A stretch of 64,000 nucleotides of DNA from Paenibacillus agri (GCF_013359945.1 NZ_JABWCS010000219.1:124001-188000); one strand, 5' to 3'. Shown: positions 27,303-37,800, counted from the first letter of the stretch. The notes: generated from the letters alone by a model not told the origin. Program-made: numbers and translations.

Positions 27303-27908
27303 ATGAAGAATGAGAAGGAAAGCCACGATAAAGAGCGCCTGTTCGTTGCAGTTCCTGTGCCCCCGGCGATTCGCGAATCTCTCGGGAGTCTGTGTCAGTC
27401 GCTTGCTACGGAAGTGTCATTTGCCAAATGGACACACCCCGAAGATTATCATATTACGTTGCAATTTCTGGGAGATACAGCGAAGCAGGACATCCCGGGT
27501 TTGATTGCAGCCCTTAAAAAAGTTGCCGCTGCAGGGACCCCGTTTGAACTTTCTCTGGAGGGCTTTGATACTTTTGGCCTCCCGGCTTCACCACGTGTAT
27601 TATGGGCGGGCCTCAGCGGTGAATTAGAGAAACTTAATGCTCTACAGAGCGCGGTAACTACCGCTACAGTGCCTTTAGGCTTTGTGGCAGAGGACAGATC
27701 CTATAAGCCGCATTTGACGTTAGCCCGGAAATATCGCGGTGACATCCCTTATAAGGCCGAATTTGTCGAATTTTCGGAGGTTTTACGGCAAAAACGGGAA
27801 CATTTGTCCTCTATTCGACACTGGACGGTAGATAGCCTTGTGTTGTATGCTACCAGAATGTGTGCCATTCCTATGTATGAAAATGTTGAAAACATGACAT
27901 TCTTCTAA
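27303..27908 (+). CDS. thpR: RNA 2',3'-cyclic phosphodiesterase (2H family, ThpR/LigT)
   Basis: ATG 27303 has the best spacing to AAAGGTGA; a much longer upstream frame overlaps the divergent dehydrogenase gene and is not credible. The 201-residue protein has the two HxTx motifs of the 2H phosphoesterases, HITL near residue 48 and HLTL near residue 136, and the family N-terminus RLFVAVPVPPAIRESL. It opens 2',3'-cyclic phosphates at RNA ends. Confidence 0.92.
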   Translation: MKNEKESHDKERLFVAVPVPPAIRESLGSLCQSLATEVSFAKWTHPEDYHITLQFLGDTAKQDIPGLIAALKKVAAAGTPFELSLEGFDTFGLPASPRVLWAGLSGELEKLNALQSAVTTATVPLGFVAEDRSYKPHLTLARKYRGDIPYKAEFVEFSEVLRQKREHLSSIRHWTVDSLVLYATRMCAIPMYENVENMTFF

Positions 27909-27990
27909 AAAATTCGACAAAGGACAGTTTTCAAATCTTCCATTTTCGGTTACATAGAATAGGAATGTGCCGTGATATAGGAGGAGAATT

Positions 27991-28908
27991 ATGGTTATTT
28001 ATAAACAAAACCGCTATATTGCGCTGCTTATTGGCGTGATACTGGTGAGTTTCTCAGCGATAAACTTGCTGCATCCCGAACCAACGACAGAAGGGAAGTT
28101 AACTAAAGTCCAGGGCAAACTGAGTGCGCCCCCAGTGACCTCGGCGCTGGAGCTGGCACCAAAGACAACAGATTCTAACCATACGAGGATACAGATACAA
28201 AGCACGATACATCCGGTGATCAGCAGTGCTGTGATACAACCCAAGCCAGAGTGGAGCCTTCAGCAGAAGGCTGAGTGGTTAAACCGACAAACCATTGCCG
28301 CAGCAGACACGGTTAAAACTGCTGTGGTCAAGGAAGCCGCCGTCAAAACAAAGGCTGCAGCTGTACCAGTCACACCAGCGGTGCAACATACGCTGCAAAA
28401 AACGGCAACGGCATCAAAGGGGAGTCAGACCGAAGCAAAGAAGGTCGCGGCAACTCAGCAACATCCCCCCATCATATTGTACTTCTCCCGGACGGAGCTA
28501 CTAAGCCAGGAACAGAAAGATAAAGCAACCTGGCGCTACACAGTTTCCGGAGAAGACCTGCTTCTGCTGCAAAAAATCGTCATGGCAGAGGCGGAAGGCG
28601 AACCGTACAAGGGCAAAGTGGCAGTTGCCAACGTTGTTCTGAACCGGCTACGGTCAGCCAAATTCCCCGACACGATGCATAAAGTAATCTATCAGAAGAG
28701 ACAGTTCAGTCCAGTGGCGAACGGTCGTCTTAATCGCGTGAAGCCTAATGAGGATTGTATCAAGGCTGTTAACGCCGCACTATCGGGAATCAAGGAGGTT
28801 GCAGACGACACCTACTTCTTTTTGTCGCTAAAACTTGCGCAAGATTTGACGGTACATCATACCCAGAAGTATGTCAAAACAATCGGCAATCATACTTTTT
28901 ATAAATAA
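27991..28908 (+). CDS. SleB-like cell wall hydrolase (Hydrolase_2)
   Basis: The 305-residue protein has an N-terminal membrane/signal segment (about 7-28), a long Ala/Lys/Thr/Val-rich linker (about 35-160) and a C-terminal Hydrolase_2 domain (about 180-300). That domain shows IVMAEAEGEPYKGKVAVANV, VLNRL and KRQFSPVANGRL, which include the catalytic Glu region of SleB-type lytic transglycosylases. GGAGGAG precedes the start. Upstream CATAGAATA fits a sporulation sigma-E/K -10 element, but no matching -35 was found. Probably acts on cortex or vegetative peptidoglycan. Confidence 0.88.
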   Translation: MVIYKQNRYIALLIGVILVSFSAINLLHPEPTTEGKLTKVQGKLSAPPVTSALELAPKTTDSNHTRIQIQSTIHPVISSAVIQPKPEWSLQQKAEWLNRQTIAAADTVKTAVVKEAAVKTKAAAVPVTPAVQHTLQKTATASKGSQTEAKKVAATQQHPPIILYFSRTELLSQEQKDKATWRYTVSGEDLLLLQKIVMAEAEGEPYKGKVAVANVVLNRLRSAKFPDTMHKVIYQKRQFSPVANGRLNRVKPNEDCIKAVNAALSGIKEVADDTYFFLSLKLAQDLTVHHTQKYVKTIGNHTFYK

Positions 28909-28982
28909 TTTGATTTTTTTGGGAACCTCGGCTCATTATAGGGTAAGTAGTCTATTATGAACCTGGAGGTAGAACTGTTGTC

Positions 28983-29666
28983 ATGAAAATCACTTATTAT
29001 GGACATTCAGCCTTGCTGGTAGAGTCCGAAAGCTGCAAAGTTATTTTTGATCCCTTTCTGTCAGGGAATCCAAACTCCGGTATCTCTCCCGATGAAATTA
29101 CGGTAGATGCAGTTTTACTTACCCATGCCCATTCCGACCATTTTGGCGATGCGCTCGCTATTGCTGCGCGTAATCAATGTCCTATCTTTGCTGTATATGA
29201 GCTGGCGGAGTATTGCCGTTCCAAGGGAGCAGAGGTTAAGCATATGAACATTGGCGGCAGTCATACGTACGGCGGGTTTACCGTCAAGTACACCCAGGCC
29301 ATTCATTCTTCCTCGATTGCAGAGGGGGATTCATGGATATACGGAGGTGAAGCGGCAGGAATCCTGCTGACCACTGACGCCAAGACGCTGTTTCATTCCG
29401 GGGATACCGCACTATTTAGCGATATGCGCCTGATTGGGGAGCGCAATCACATTGATTTGGCTGCATTGCCAATTGGGGATATGCTGACCATGGGTCCTGA
29501 CGATGCGCTGCTGGCCGCTGGTTGGCTGCGGGCAGATAAAGTTATTCCACTTCATTACAATACGTTTCCTGCCATTGCCCAGGACGGCGACGATTTCTGC
29601 AATCGGCTGCGCCAGGAAGGGATCACAGGCTTTCCGCTTAAACCGGGAGAGAGTGTCGATATATAA
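28983..29666 (+). CDS. Metal-dependent hydrolase, UPF0173 / beta-lactamase fold
   Basis: The 227-residue protein has the metallo-beta-lactamase motif THAHSDHFGD near residue 47 and later metal ligands in FHSGDTALF and IPLHYNTFP. These match the conserved UPF0173 family. GGAGG lies 14 nt upstream. Substrate unknown. Followed by a strong terminator. Confidence 0.9.
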   Translation: MKITYYGHSALLVESESCKVIFDPFLSGNPNSGISPDEITVDAVLLTHAHSDHFGDALAIAARNQCPIFAVYELAEYCRSKGAEVKHMNIGGSHTYGGFTVKYTQAIHSSSIAEGDSWIYGGEAAGILLTTDAKTLFHSGDTALFSDMRLIGERNHIDLAALPIGDMLTMGPDDALLAAGWLRADKVIPLHYNTFPAIAQDGDDFCNRLRQEGITGFPLKPGESVDI

Positions 29667-29681
29667 TTTCAGCTTCTGCAC

Positions 29682-29734
29682 AACAATAAGAGGGTGCCGG
29701 CAGCCAATGGCTTGCCGGACACCCTCTTATTGTT
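29682..29734. terminator. Strong bidirectional terminator
   Basis: AACAATAAGAGGGTG and CACCCTCTTATTGTT flank an inner CCGGCA/TGCCGG stem, giving an almost continuous long hairpin between the converging hydrolase and glycosyltransferase genes. Confidence 0.88.
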
Positions 29735-29788
29735 TCGTTTCTATAATATGCGAGACAGCCAAGTCGAGCAGGCAGTAGCTGCTTCCGC

Positions 29789-30976
29789 TCAGGGCGTCAG
29801 CAGAACGGCCTCCTCGCTTCTAGACTGTGATCGTGATCCCCGGCTCTCTGACAGGCCGATTGCCGGCTTGCCGAGCATCTCCAGGACCGTGGCCGCACAG
29901 TGACGCGGCTGGTGCCGGTCAGGAGCCAGCCGGCGCTTCCGCTGCTCCTCCAGCGAGCCTCTCTCCCGGATCATGCGGGTGAACCATTTGTCCACGACTG
30001 CGGCGTCCAGGACCTCCGCTAGCCCCAGTTCCACGAAGTATTGGCAGTTCTTTTCCTCCTGACCAGGAATCGCTTTGTAGAACAGCATAGGGATGCCTTT
30101 GGCCTGGCCTTCCGTGCAGGTCATGCCACCGGGCTTAGTGATCAGCAGATCGGACGCGTCCATCAGCTTGTTGATCTCTTTGCTGTAGCCGATAATCTTG
30201 ACATTAGGGTGACTCAGCAGCGGGTTGCTCTGCATTTTGGACACGAGCTTGTCATTACTGCCCATACAAAAGATAAGCTGAATCTCGTTCATCCGTGAGG
30301 TGAGCGAGGTCATGACATCCTTGCCGAACATTAGACCCCAGCCGCCGCCCATAATCAGTACGGTGGGGATGTCAGCGAGGCCGAGTTCTTTGCGAAGCTG
30401 GGTCTTATTCGATCTTTCCCAGAACTTGGGATGCACCGGAATGCCAGTCACGGTCACATACTCGGCAGGAATGCCGCGGCCGGTAAGAATGGCCTTAACA
30501 CGGGCAGTGGACACCAGATAGCGGTCTACCTCGTCGTTCACCCAGCTTCCATGCGCATCATAATCCGTAATCAACGTATACAGTGGCACATTAAGACCTT
30601 GTCGCTTCAGGCGGGAGATGACGGCAGCCGGAATGGGGTGGGTACAGATAATCAGGTCAGGCTTGAGCTGCTCAATGACCTGTGCAGCGTGAGTATAAAA
30701 AATCCGGTGAAGGGCTAGTTTGGTCAACCGGTTCAGTGATTTGTTGTATTGGGTCTTATACATCATGCCGACCAGTTTGGGCTGGCTGCTGACGGTTCTT
30801 CGGTAAGCGGAAAGAATCCAAGGAGCGACCGTTGGGTTAAGAAATCTGCCCAGCTCGATTACCCGGCATTGCACATCCGGATTCAGCAGCTTTATTCCTT
30901 CGGCCAGAGCATAGGCTGCCCCTGTATGGCCTGTTCCAAAGCCTTCCGAAAACAGCAGTACTCTTTTCTTTCGCAT
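29789..30976 (-). CDS. MGDG-synthase-type glycosyltransferase (UgtP-like)
   Basis: The 395-residue GT28-type protein has the lipid-acceptor motif GFGTGHTGAA at the N-terminus, a MGDG_synth domain (THPIPAAVISRL about 110), GGGWGLMFGKD and the sugar-nucleotide site KPGGMTCTEG (about 285). Such enzymes add glucose or galactose to diacylglycerol to make glycolipids and the lipoteichoic acid anchor. Bacillales often have several copies, so it is not certainly ugtP. The C-terminal 25 residues are Ser/Arg-rich and look unrelated to the fold. Confidence 0.88.
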   Translation of the reverse strand: MRKKRVLLFSEGFGTGHTGAAYALAEGIKLLNPDVQCRVIELGRFLNPTVAPWILSAYRRTVSSQPKLVGMMYKTQYNKSLNRLTKLALHRIFYTHAAQVIEQLKPDLIICTHPIPAAVISRLKRQGLNVPLYTLITDYDAHGSWVNDEVDRYLVSTARVKAILTGRGIPAEYVTVTGIPVHPKFWERSNKTQLRKELGLADIPTVLIMGGGWGLMFGKDVMTSLTSRMNEIQLIFCMGSNDKLVSKMQSNPLLSHPNVKIIGYSKEINKLMDASDLLITKPGGMTCTEGQAKGIPMLFYKAIPGQEEKNCQYFVELGLAEVLDAAVVDKWFTRMIRERGSLEEQRKRRLAPDRHQPRHCAATVLEMLGKPAIGLSESRGSRSQSRSEEAVLLTP

Positions 30977-31248
30977 AAGTTCACCTGCTACTTTCCTTCA
31001 TGAGTAGAATTGCGGCAATCTATCTATAATATATACGTGGCAAATCCTCACTCTTTTCACATTATACAAATAAGACGTAAATAGAAAGTTAAAACACTGC
31101 AATAAAATAAAAAAATAAAATGTTTAGCCTTAAGGTATTGCAAATATATAGGCAAAGTGCTAAAGTAGGAAATGACCAATTGACCGTATTAGTAAAATGG
31201 TCAGAAGTTCAATGGTAACCATTATTTCTTGAGAAGGGATGTGTACGG
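30977..31248. promoter_or_regulatory. Divergent region with tetR promoter and operator-like palindromes
   Basis: A plausible sigma-A promoter is TTGCAA (31138-31143), 17 bp, TAAAGT (31161-31166). It is followed by TGACC-N13-GGTCA (31181-31203), a second TGACC at 31173-31177, and ATGGTAACCAT centred near 31217. The same TGACY-N13-RGTCA arrangement occurs before yhgE. The rest is AT-rich without genes. Confidence 0.6.
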
Positions 31249-31824
31249 GTGGCTGTGGTAGATCGAAGGCAGCAGGTGCTTCAGGCCGCGACCAAATCAT
31301 TTTCATTATTCGGCTATAAAGCGACCACGATGGATCAGGTGGCCAAGATAGCGAATGTCGGCAAAGGAACCATCTACACCTTTTTTACGAACAAGGAACA
31401 GCTGTTTGATGAAATCCTGCGTGACATGATGACTGAGATGAAGATGATTGCCGAGCGGGAGATCAGGCGCGACAAGCCCTTCTTTGATAACCTGCACCGC
31501 GTGCTGGATGCCTTGTTGGAATTTCGAAGCGAACACGAGCTATTCATCAAGCTTTCCCAGGAAAATCGCGAATTCGGAACGCCGCAGGCTCAAGAAGGAC
31601 TCGATAAGATCGAGAGCGTAGTATTGGAATATATCGAACGGGAGGTGGAACTCGCAATCCGACAGGGTGAGATCAAGCCCTGCGACCCTAAAATTGTATC
31701 GGTGGTAATGTTCAGGCTGTACATTGTGCTGACTGCCGAGCTGAACAAAACGCACACGCCTTTGGACAAAGAGCAAATTAAGGACTACTTTCGTTTGTTT
31801 CTCGCTGAAGGGCTGGCACAGTAA
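31249..31824 (+). CDS. TetR/AcrR family regulator (YhgD-like)
   Basis: GTG start with GAGAAGGGA upstream. The 191-residue protein has a TetR_N helix-turn-helix (about 10-57, TTMDQVAKIANVGKGTIYTFF) and a helical ligand domain. It precedes a YhgE/Pip gene, the same order as yhgD-yhgE in Bacillus. A terminator separates the two, and both carry the same type of operator, so it probably represses itself and yhgE. Confidence 0.9.
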   Translation: MAVVDRRQQVLQAATKSFSLFGYKATTMDQVAKIANVGKGTIYTFFTNKEQLFDEILRDMMTEMKMIAEREIRRDKPFFDNLHRVLDALLEFRSEHELFIKLSQENREFGTPQAQEGLDKIESVVLEYIEREVELAIRQGEIKPCDPKIVSVVMFRLYIVLTAELNKTHTPLDKEQIKDYFRLFLAEGLAQ

Positions 31825-31937
31825 TGTTTAGAATCGGCATAGGGATGGCACTCCTCATATCTGCTTTCCCTATCATCTATTTCCTCATACCTTGTATGTT
31901 CATAATTTTTTTGCAAAAAGGTTTCCTGCTTCGTCGC

Positions 31938-31963
31938 AAGCACACCGAGATGGTGCTTTTTTT
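31938..31963 (+). terminator. Terminator after the TetR gene
   Basis: AAGCAC and GTGCTT form a 6-bp stem around a 9-nt loop, followed by a T-run. Confidence 0.7.
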
Positions 31964-31972
31964 ATGGCTTTG

Positions 31973-31999
31973 AGTGACTGAATGGGGAAAACAGTCACT
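31973..31999. promoter_or_regulatory. Candidate TetR operator upstream of yhgE
   Basis: AGTGACTG (31973-31980) and CAGTCACT (31992-31999) form a perfect 8-bp inverted repeat with an 11-nt spacer. Its core TGACT-N13-AGTCA has the same layout as TGACC-N13-GGTCA in front of the tetR gene. Confidence 0.65.
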
Positions 32000-32090
32000 T
32001 GGTGTTACAGCAATATTTCATACGTACAGCATTAAAGAAACACAACAAACACATTTAAAAAGAGCATATGTTCAAAAGGAGAGAACCAGA

Positions 32091-34445
32091 ATGAAATCAT
32101 TATCCGTGTTTATCAAGGACCTTGGTGCGGCTCTTAGAAATCCTAAGTTGCTGATCCCGATCATAGTTGTCCTCTTCATTCCGGTGATGTATAGCGGATT
32201 GTTCCTGAAGGCATTCTGGGACCCGTACGGCAAAATGAATGAACTGCCGGTCGCCGTGGTGAATCAAGATAAGGGCGCCAATTATGAAGGAAAAAAATTG
32301 ACAGCCGGCAGTGACATGATAGAAGTACTTAAGGAGACGGATGGCTTTCAGTGGAATTTTGTAAGTCGTGAAGAAGCTGACGCCGGTCTTAAGAACAACA
32401 AGTACTACATGTCCATTATCGTACCTGAGGATTTCTCCGAAAAGGCAACAACGCTGCTGGATAAAAATCCGCAGCCGGCCAAAATTATTTATGAGCCGAA
32501 TGAAGGCTACAACTTCCTGGCTGGACAAATCGGGGGAACGGCCGTGAAGGAAATCAAGGCGAAAGTATCTGCTAAGATTACCGAAGCTTATACTGAATCC
32601 GTCTTTGATAAAATCACTGAAATCTCCAGCGGTCTTGGTGACGCAGGAGAGGGAGCGGGCAAGATTGCCGACGGCGCAGGCAAGCTGGATGACGGCGCGC
32701 TAAAATTGAAAGAGAACCTGCTGGTGCTGACCGATGGCACAGGCAAATTGAAAGATGGCGTAGAGCCTCTGACTAAAGGCGTCACTGATCTGAACACTGG
32801 TGCAGCTGCCCTGGAATCAGGCACAAGCACATTGGCTGGCGGATTGCAGCAGCTGTCCGCTGCACAGAAGCAGCTTCAAGACGGCTTGAACCAAAGCTCG
32901 TCCGGTAGCAAGCAACTCAGCACCGGTCTCCAGCAGGCCGTTACTGGTACAACGAAGTTGCAAGAAGGAACAAAGGCCGCTGTAGACGGCACAAGCAAGC
33001 TGCAAGCAGGCGCACAATCCCTGGTTGACGGCAGCAGCAAGCTGCAGGCGGGATTGAACTCCTCTACAGAAGGCAGCGCGCAGTTGGAAGCCGGTCTGAA
33101 GGCTTCCGCAGAAGGCAGCGCCAAAGTCACTGAAGGCGCAAAAGCAGTATCTGACGGCCTGCAACAGCTGGCCCAGTCGAATCCGCAGCTTGCGGAGAAT
33201 CCGGCAGTGCAAAAGCTGCTCGCCGCTAGTAAAGCGGTCGCTGACGGCAACGCACAGCTTCAGCAAAGCCAGCAGCAGCTGGCACAGGGCGCAAGCGCCC
33301 TGCACAGCGGCCAAGAACAGCTCGCCCAAGGTGCGGCGCAGCTGAACGCGGGCTCGCAGCAGCTGGCAGGCGGCGTAAGCCAACTGCATGACGGTGCCAA
33401 GCAGCTGAACGCAGGCAGCACACAGCTGCTGCAAGGACAGCAGAAGCTGGCGCAAGGCGCTTCTGCGCTGGCAGCGGGCGGCGATAAGCTGACCGCTGGT
33501 ATGAAGCAGTTTGGCGAGAAGCTGAGTGAAGCAGCAGCCGGCGGCAGCAAGCTGGCCGATGGCGGCAAAGCGCTGGGCGCAGGTACTTCGAAGCTTCTGA
33601 ACGGAGTTGGCGAGCTGGGTAACGGCATCAGCGCTGTAGCAGATGGCTCCAAGAAGCTGGCCGACGGTGCCGGGGAACTTAAGAACGGGATGGCTGATCT
33701 GAAATCCGGTTCCAATGAACTGGCTACCAAACTGGATGATGCTGCGGAGAAGACAAGTGCCGTGAGCAAAACAGATGCTATGGTTCAAATGTTTGCTGAG
33801 CCTGTAGTTATCGAAGATCATGCAATCAACAAAGTACCTAACTATGGTACAGGTTTTGCACCATACTTCCTGTCGCTTGGTCTTTTCGTAGGGGCACTAA
33901 TCTGCACGCTGGTTATTCCTACGCGTGAATCGGAGGTTGCAGAAGCAACCCGGTTCAACCGTTTTATCAGCCGCACACTGACATTCTCGATGATGAGTCT
34001 GCTTCAGTCGTTGATGGCGGCTATGATTGTCCTGTATGGCCTGGGTCTGGAAGTACAGAGTGTACCTCTGTTCTATCTGTTCACTTTCATCACAAGTCTT
34101 GCCTACATGATGATTATCCAGGCGCTTGTAACCTGGCTGGCTAACCCGGGTCGTTTCATTGTCATTGTCATTCTGATCTTCCAATTGACAACAAGCGCCG
34201 GTACCTTCCCGCTGGAATTGATTCCAGACTGGATGCAGTTCTTTAACCCGATACTGCCAATGACATACAGTGTCGCTGGATTAAAGGCAGTGATCTCTAC
34301 CGGAGATTACAGTGCAATGTGGGGCGATATGGGAAGACTTGCTATCTATGGCGTGATCTTCATGCTGCTTACCCTCGCTTACTTCATGACACGCAGCCAG
34401 GATAATGAAATGGCTTTGAAGAATGAAAAAGTATTAACTGTATAA
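32091..34445 (+). CDS. yhgE: YhgE/Pip family membrane protein
   Basis: ATG 32091 follows AAAGGAGAG. The 784-residue protein has one membrane helix near the N-terminus (about 20-42), a Pip-like extracytoplasmic domain (about 45-190), a very long low-complexity segment (about 195-565) built from L-x-x-G-x-x-x-L-x-x-G units (for example KLADGAGELKNGMADLKSG) and a C-terminal ABC-2-like block of about five helices (585-770). Relatives include phage infection protein Pip and ESX-linked YhgE. The repeat likely forms a long extended stalk. Regulated by the TetR protein upstream, by inference. Confidence 0.9.
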   Translation: MKSLSVFIKDLGAALRNPKLLIPIIVVLFIPVMYSGLFLKAFWDPYGKMNELPVAVVNQDKGANYEGKKLTAGSDMIEVLKETDGFQWNFVSREEADAGLKNNKYYMSIIVPEDFSEKATTLLDKNPQPAKIIYEPNEGYNFLAGQIGGTAVKEIKAKVSAKITEAYTESVFDKITEISSGLGDAGEGAGKIADGAGKLDDGALKLKENLLVLTDGTGKLKDGVEPLTKGVTDLNTGAAALESGTSTLAGGLQQLSAAQKQLQDGLNQSSSGSKQLSTGLQQAVTGTTKLQEGTKAAVDGTSKLQAGAQSLVDGSSKLQAGLNSSTEGSAQLEAGLKASAEGSAKVTEGAKAVSDGLQQLAQSNPQLAENPAVQKLLAASKAVADGNAQLQQSQQQLAQGASALHSGQEQLAQGAAQLNAGSQQLAGGVSQLHDGAKQLNAGSTQLLQGQQKLAQGASALAAGGDKLTAGMKQFGEKLSEAAAGGSKLADGGKALGAGTSKLLNGVGELGNGISAVADGSKKLADGAGELKNGMADLKSGSNELATKLDDAAEKTSAVSKTDAMVQMFAEPVVIEDHAINKVPNYGTGFAPYFLSLGLFVGALICTLVIPTRESEVAEATRFNRFISRTLTFSMMSLLQSLMAAMIVLYGLGLEVQSVPLFYLFTFITSLAYMMIIQALVTWLANPGRFIVIVILIFQLTTSAGTFPLELIPDWMQFFNPILPMTYSVAGLKAVISTGDYSAMWGDMGRLAIYGVIFMLLTLAYFMTRSQDNEMALKNEKVLTV

Positions 34446-34476
34446 TTGGTAAGCTGTTTAGGTTTGGCCTATACAA

Positions 34477-34507
34477 CAAGAAGCGCTCCCATGTGGAGCG
34501 CTTCTTG
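34477..34507. terminator. Strong hairpin after yhgE
   Basis: CAAGAAGCGCTCC and GGAGCGCTTCTTG form a 13-bp perfect stem with a 5-nt loop. There is no T-run after it, so termination efficiency is uncertain. Confidence 0.6.
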
Positions 34508-34693
34508 CGCATTCAGAAGTGACATTTTTCGTTAAAAAAGAGCTAGTTTAGAAAAATTTATGAAACATTTTTCAGTGCGAAAAAAATAATGCAAAGAATA
34601 TGTATTACTCTACATGGAAATGCAAATAAATCTTTGGTTAAGTAAAGCTGTACAGCAAAAACTATAGTTATCAACATCATAAAAAACTATAAT

Positions 34694-34740
34694 TTGCCCA
34701 GCATAAACCCCGGTGATACACTAGTAAAACCAAATCACCG
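34694..34740 (+). promoter_or_regulatory. Candidate gltA promoter with overlapping inverted repeat
   Basis: TTGCCC (34694-34699), a 17-bp spacer and TACACT (34717-34722) resemble a sigma-A promoter. CGGTGAT (34711-34717) and ATCACCG (34734-34740) form a perfect 7-bp inverted repeat lying across the -10 element and presumed transcription start, a typical operator position. The regulator is unknown. The rest of the 34508-34819 gap is AT-rich without genes. Confidence 0.5.
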
Positions 34741-34819
34741 CGGAATAATTATTTAGATTTTTAATATGTTGAATTTTCTCGAGATACCGCCCCACTTTAT
34801 TATAGAAAGGTTGCGTAAG

Positions 34820-37800
34820 ATGAGACACACTGAACTGCCCCGCAAACAGGGCCTGTATGATCCCCAGTTCGAAAAAGATGCTTGCGGCATGGGATTTGTC
34901 GCCCATATTAAAGGCGTACCGTCCCATGAAATCGTAAGCAATGCTTTGACCATGCTCATTAACATGGAGCATCGGGGAGGCCAGGGAAGCGAGCCGAACT
35001 CCGGTGACGGAGCCGGCATTATGCTGCAAATCCCGCATCGTTTCTTTGCCTTAGAAGCCAAGAAGCTTGGCTTTGAACTGCCTGAGCAAGGCCATTATGG
35101 CGTGGGTATGATCTTTCTGTCTCATAACGAGGAGATCAGAGCCCGCCATGAGGCTCTCTTAAGCGAGATTATTGCCGAAGAAGGCCAAAAGGTGCTCGGC
35201 TACCGCGACGTACCTACTTTTGACGAGATGCTGGGTAAGACGGCTAAAGCCGCCAAGCCTTATGTGCGTCAGGTCTTTATCGGCCGTTCCGCAGCGGTAT
35301 CCGACGAGCTGGCCTTCGAGCGGAAACTATACGTCATCCGCAGACGGGCTGAGCTGGCTATCCGTTACAGCGGTGCAGAAGAGGGAGAATCCTTCTATCT
35401 GCCAAGCTTATCTTGTCGCAAAATCGTTTATAAAGGAATGTTGACCACAGAGCAGGTGGGACAATTCTACCTTGATCTGCAGGATGAGAATCTGGAATCG
35501 GCAATCGCGCTGCTTCACTCCCGTTTCAGCACCAATACGTTCCCGAGCTGGGAACGCGCTCACCCGTACCGCTTCATGATTCATAACGGTGAGATTAATA
35601 CGCTGCGCGGAAACGTGAACTGGATGCATGCCCGCCAATCACTGTTCAAGAGTGATGTGTTCGGCGAATCCCTCGATAAGATCAAGCCGGTCATCAATCC
35701 GGATGGTTCCGATACTGGGATGTTCGATAACACATTTGAGTTCCTGTACCTGAGCGGCCGCTCGTTGCCGCAGGTAGCCATGATGATGGTACCTGAGCCT
35801 TGGAACAACCATGACACCATGGATGAGCAGAAGAAAGCATTCTATCAATACCATAGCACCCTGATGGAGCCTTGGGACGGACCGGCTGCAATGGGCTTCA
35901 CTGACGGTGTGCAGATCGGTGCTATGCTTGACCGTAACGGATTGCGTCCTGCGCGTTACTACGTTACAAAAGACGATAAGATTATCCTGTCTTCTGAAGC
36001 CGGCGTACTGGATATCCCGGCAGAGAACGTGCTGTACAAGGATCGTCTGAAGCCAGGCCGCATGCTGCTCGTGGATACGAGGGAAGGCCGCATCATTTCC
36101 GATGAGGAAGTGAAGGCAGCCATCGTCTCTGAACGCCCTTATCGTGAATGGCTGGATGAGCATCTGATTAGCCTCGATGAGCTTCCGGATGCGCCGGAGC
36201 TTCCTAATCCGAAGCATGACAATGTACTCCAATTGCAGCAGTCGTTCGGCTATACGTTTGAGGATCTGCGTAAGGTGCTTGAGCCAATGGCATCCACCGG
36301 CGCAGAAGCTGTTACCTCTATGGGTTACGATGCTCCGCTTGCGGTGCTGTCTGACCGACCACAGCGTCTGTACAATTACTTCAAGCAAATGTTTGCCCAA
36401 GTAACGAATCCGCCGATTGATGCGATTCGTGAAGAGCTGGTCACTTCCACGACGACTACGATCGGTCCTGAGCGCAACTTGCTGAAGCCGGAACCGGAAA
36501 GCTGTCGGCAAATCTCCCTGGAGACACCGATCTTGTCCAATGAAGACTTTGCCAAGGTTCGCCATGTTCGCCGTGCAGGCTTCAAGTCGATGACCATTCC
36601 GATTCTGTTCCCGGCGGAGCTGGGCGCCGAAGGCATGCGTATCGCGATTGACCGGCTGGCTGAGGCGGCAGACCGCGTTATCGCCAAGGGCCACAACATT
36701 CTGATTCTGTCCGACCGCGGTGTGGACCGTGAGAATGCAGCGATTCCGGCCCTGCTGGCCGTAGCAAGTCTGCATCACCATCTGATCCGCCAAGGCACCC
36801 GGACCAAGGTTAGCATCCTGCTGGAATCCGGTGAGCCGCGTGAAGTGCACCATTATGCACTGTTGCTCGGCTATGGCGTCAGTGCGGTGAACCCTTATCT
36901 GGCGTTCGAGAGTCTGGACGATATGATCAGCCAAGGCTTGCTGCGCGGCATCTCGCATGCTAAGGCCGTGAAGAACTATATCAAAGCTGCGACGAAGAGC
37001 GTAGTTAAAATACTGTCCAAGATGGGGATTTCGACCATCCAGTCTTACCGTGGCGCGCAAATCTTTGAAGCTGTCGGTCTGAATTCCGATTTCGTGGATC
37101 GTTACTTCACCTGGACGCCTTCCCGCATCGGCGGTATTGGCCTTGAGGAAGTGGCCGCGGAAGCACTGGCTCATCATCACCGGGCCTTCACTGAGAAGGA
37201 CGGGAATGACAAGGTGCTGGATTCCGGCGGTGACTACCAATGGCGCAGCGACGGGGAAGAGCATTTGTTCAACCCGCAGACTATTCACCTTCTCCAGCAC
37301 TCTGTGCGTAGTGGTGACTATAAGATGTACAAGAAATATGCTGCGCTTGTTCAAGGCGAGAGTGAGAAGCATTTGACCCTCCGGTCTCTGCTGGAGTTCA
37401 ACTCCCCTTATGAGCCGGTTCCGCTGGAAGAGGTCGAATCCGTAGAATCGATCATGAAACGCTTTAAGACGGGTGCGATGTCCTTCGGTTCGATCAGTAA
37501 GGAAGCGCATGAGACTTTGGCTATCGCGATGAACCGCATTGGCGGCAAGAGCAACACCGGTGAGGGCGGTGAAGACCCGGCACGTTACATTCCTGACAGC
37601 AACGGTGATTCCCGTCGTAGTGCGATTAAGCAGGTCGCTTCAGGACGCTTCGGGGTTACCTCGAACTATCTGGTGAATGCCGATGAGATTCAGATCAAGA
37701 TGGCGCAAGGCGCGAAGCCGGGTGAAGGCGGACAGCTTCCGGGGCGCAAGGTGTATCCTTGGGTTGCCGAGGTTCGTGGCTCCACTGCAGGTGTAGGTTT

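Noticed and set aside
32817..33821. 334-codon minus-strand ORF inside yhgE
   Set aside because: Leu/Gln/Cys-rich mirror of the L-x-x-G repeat; no start signals.
35639..37510. 623-codon minus-strand ORF inside gltA
   Set aside because: It is antisense to a conserved, complete enzyme, has no ribosome site and no recognisable domain; long antisense frames are expected from the codon usage here.
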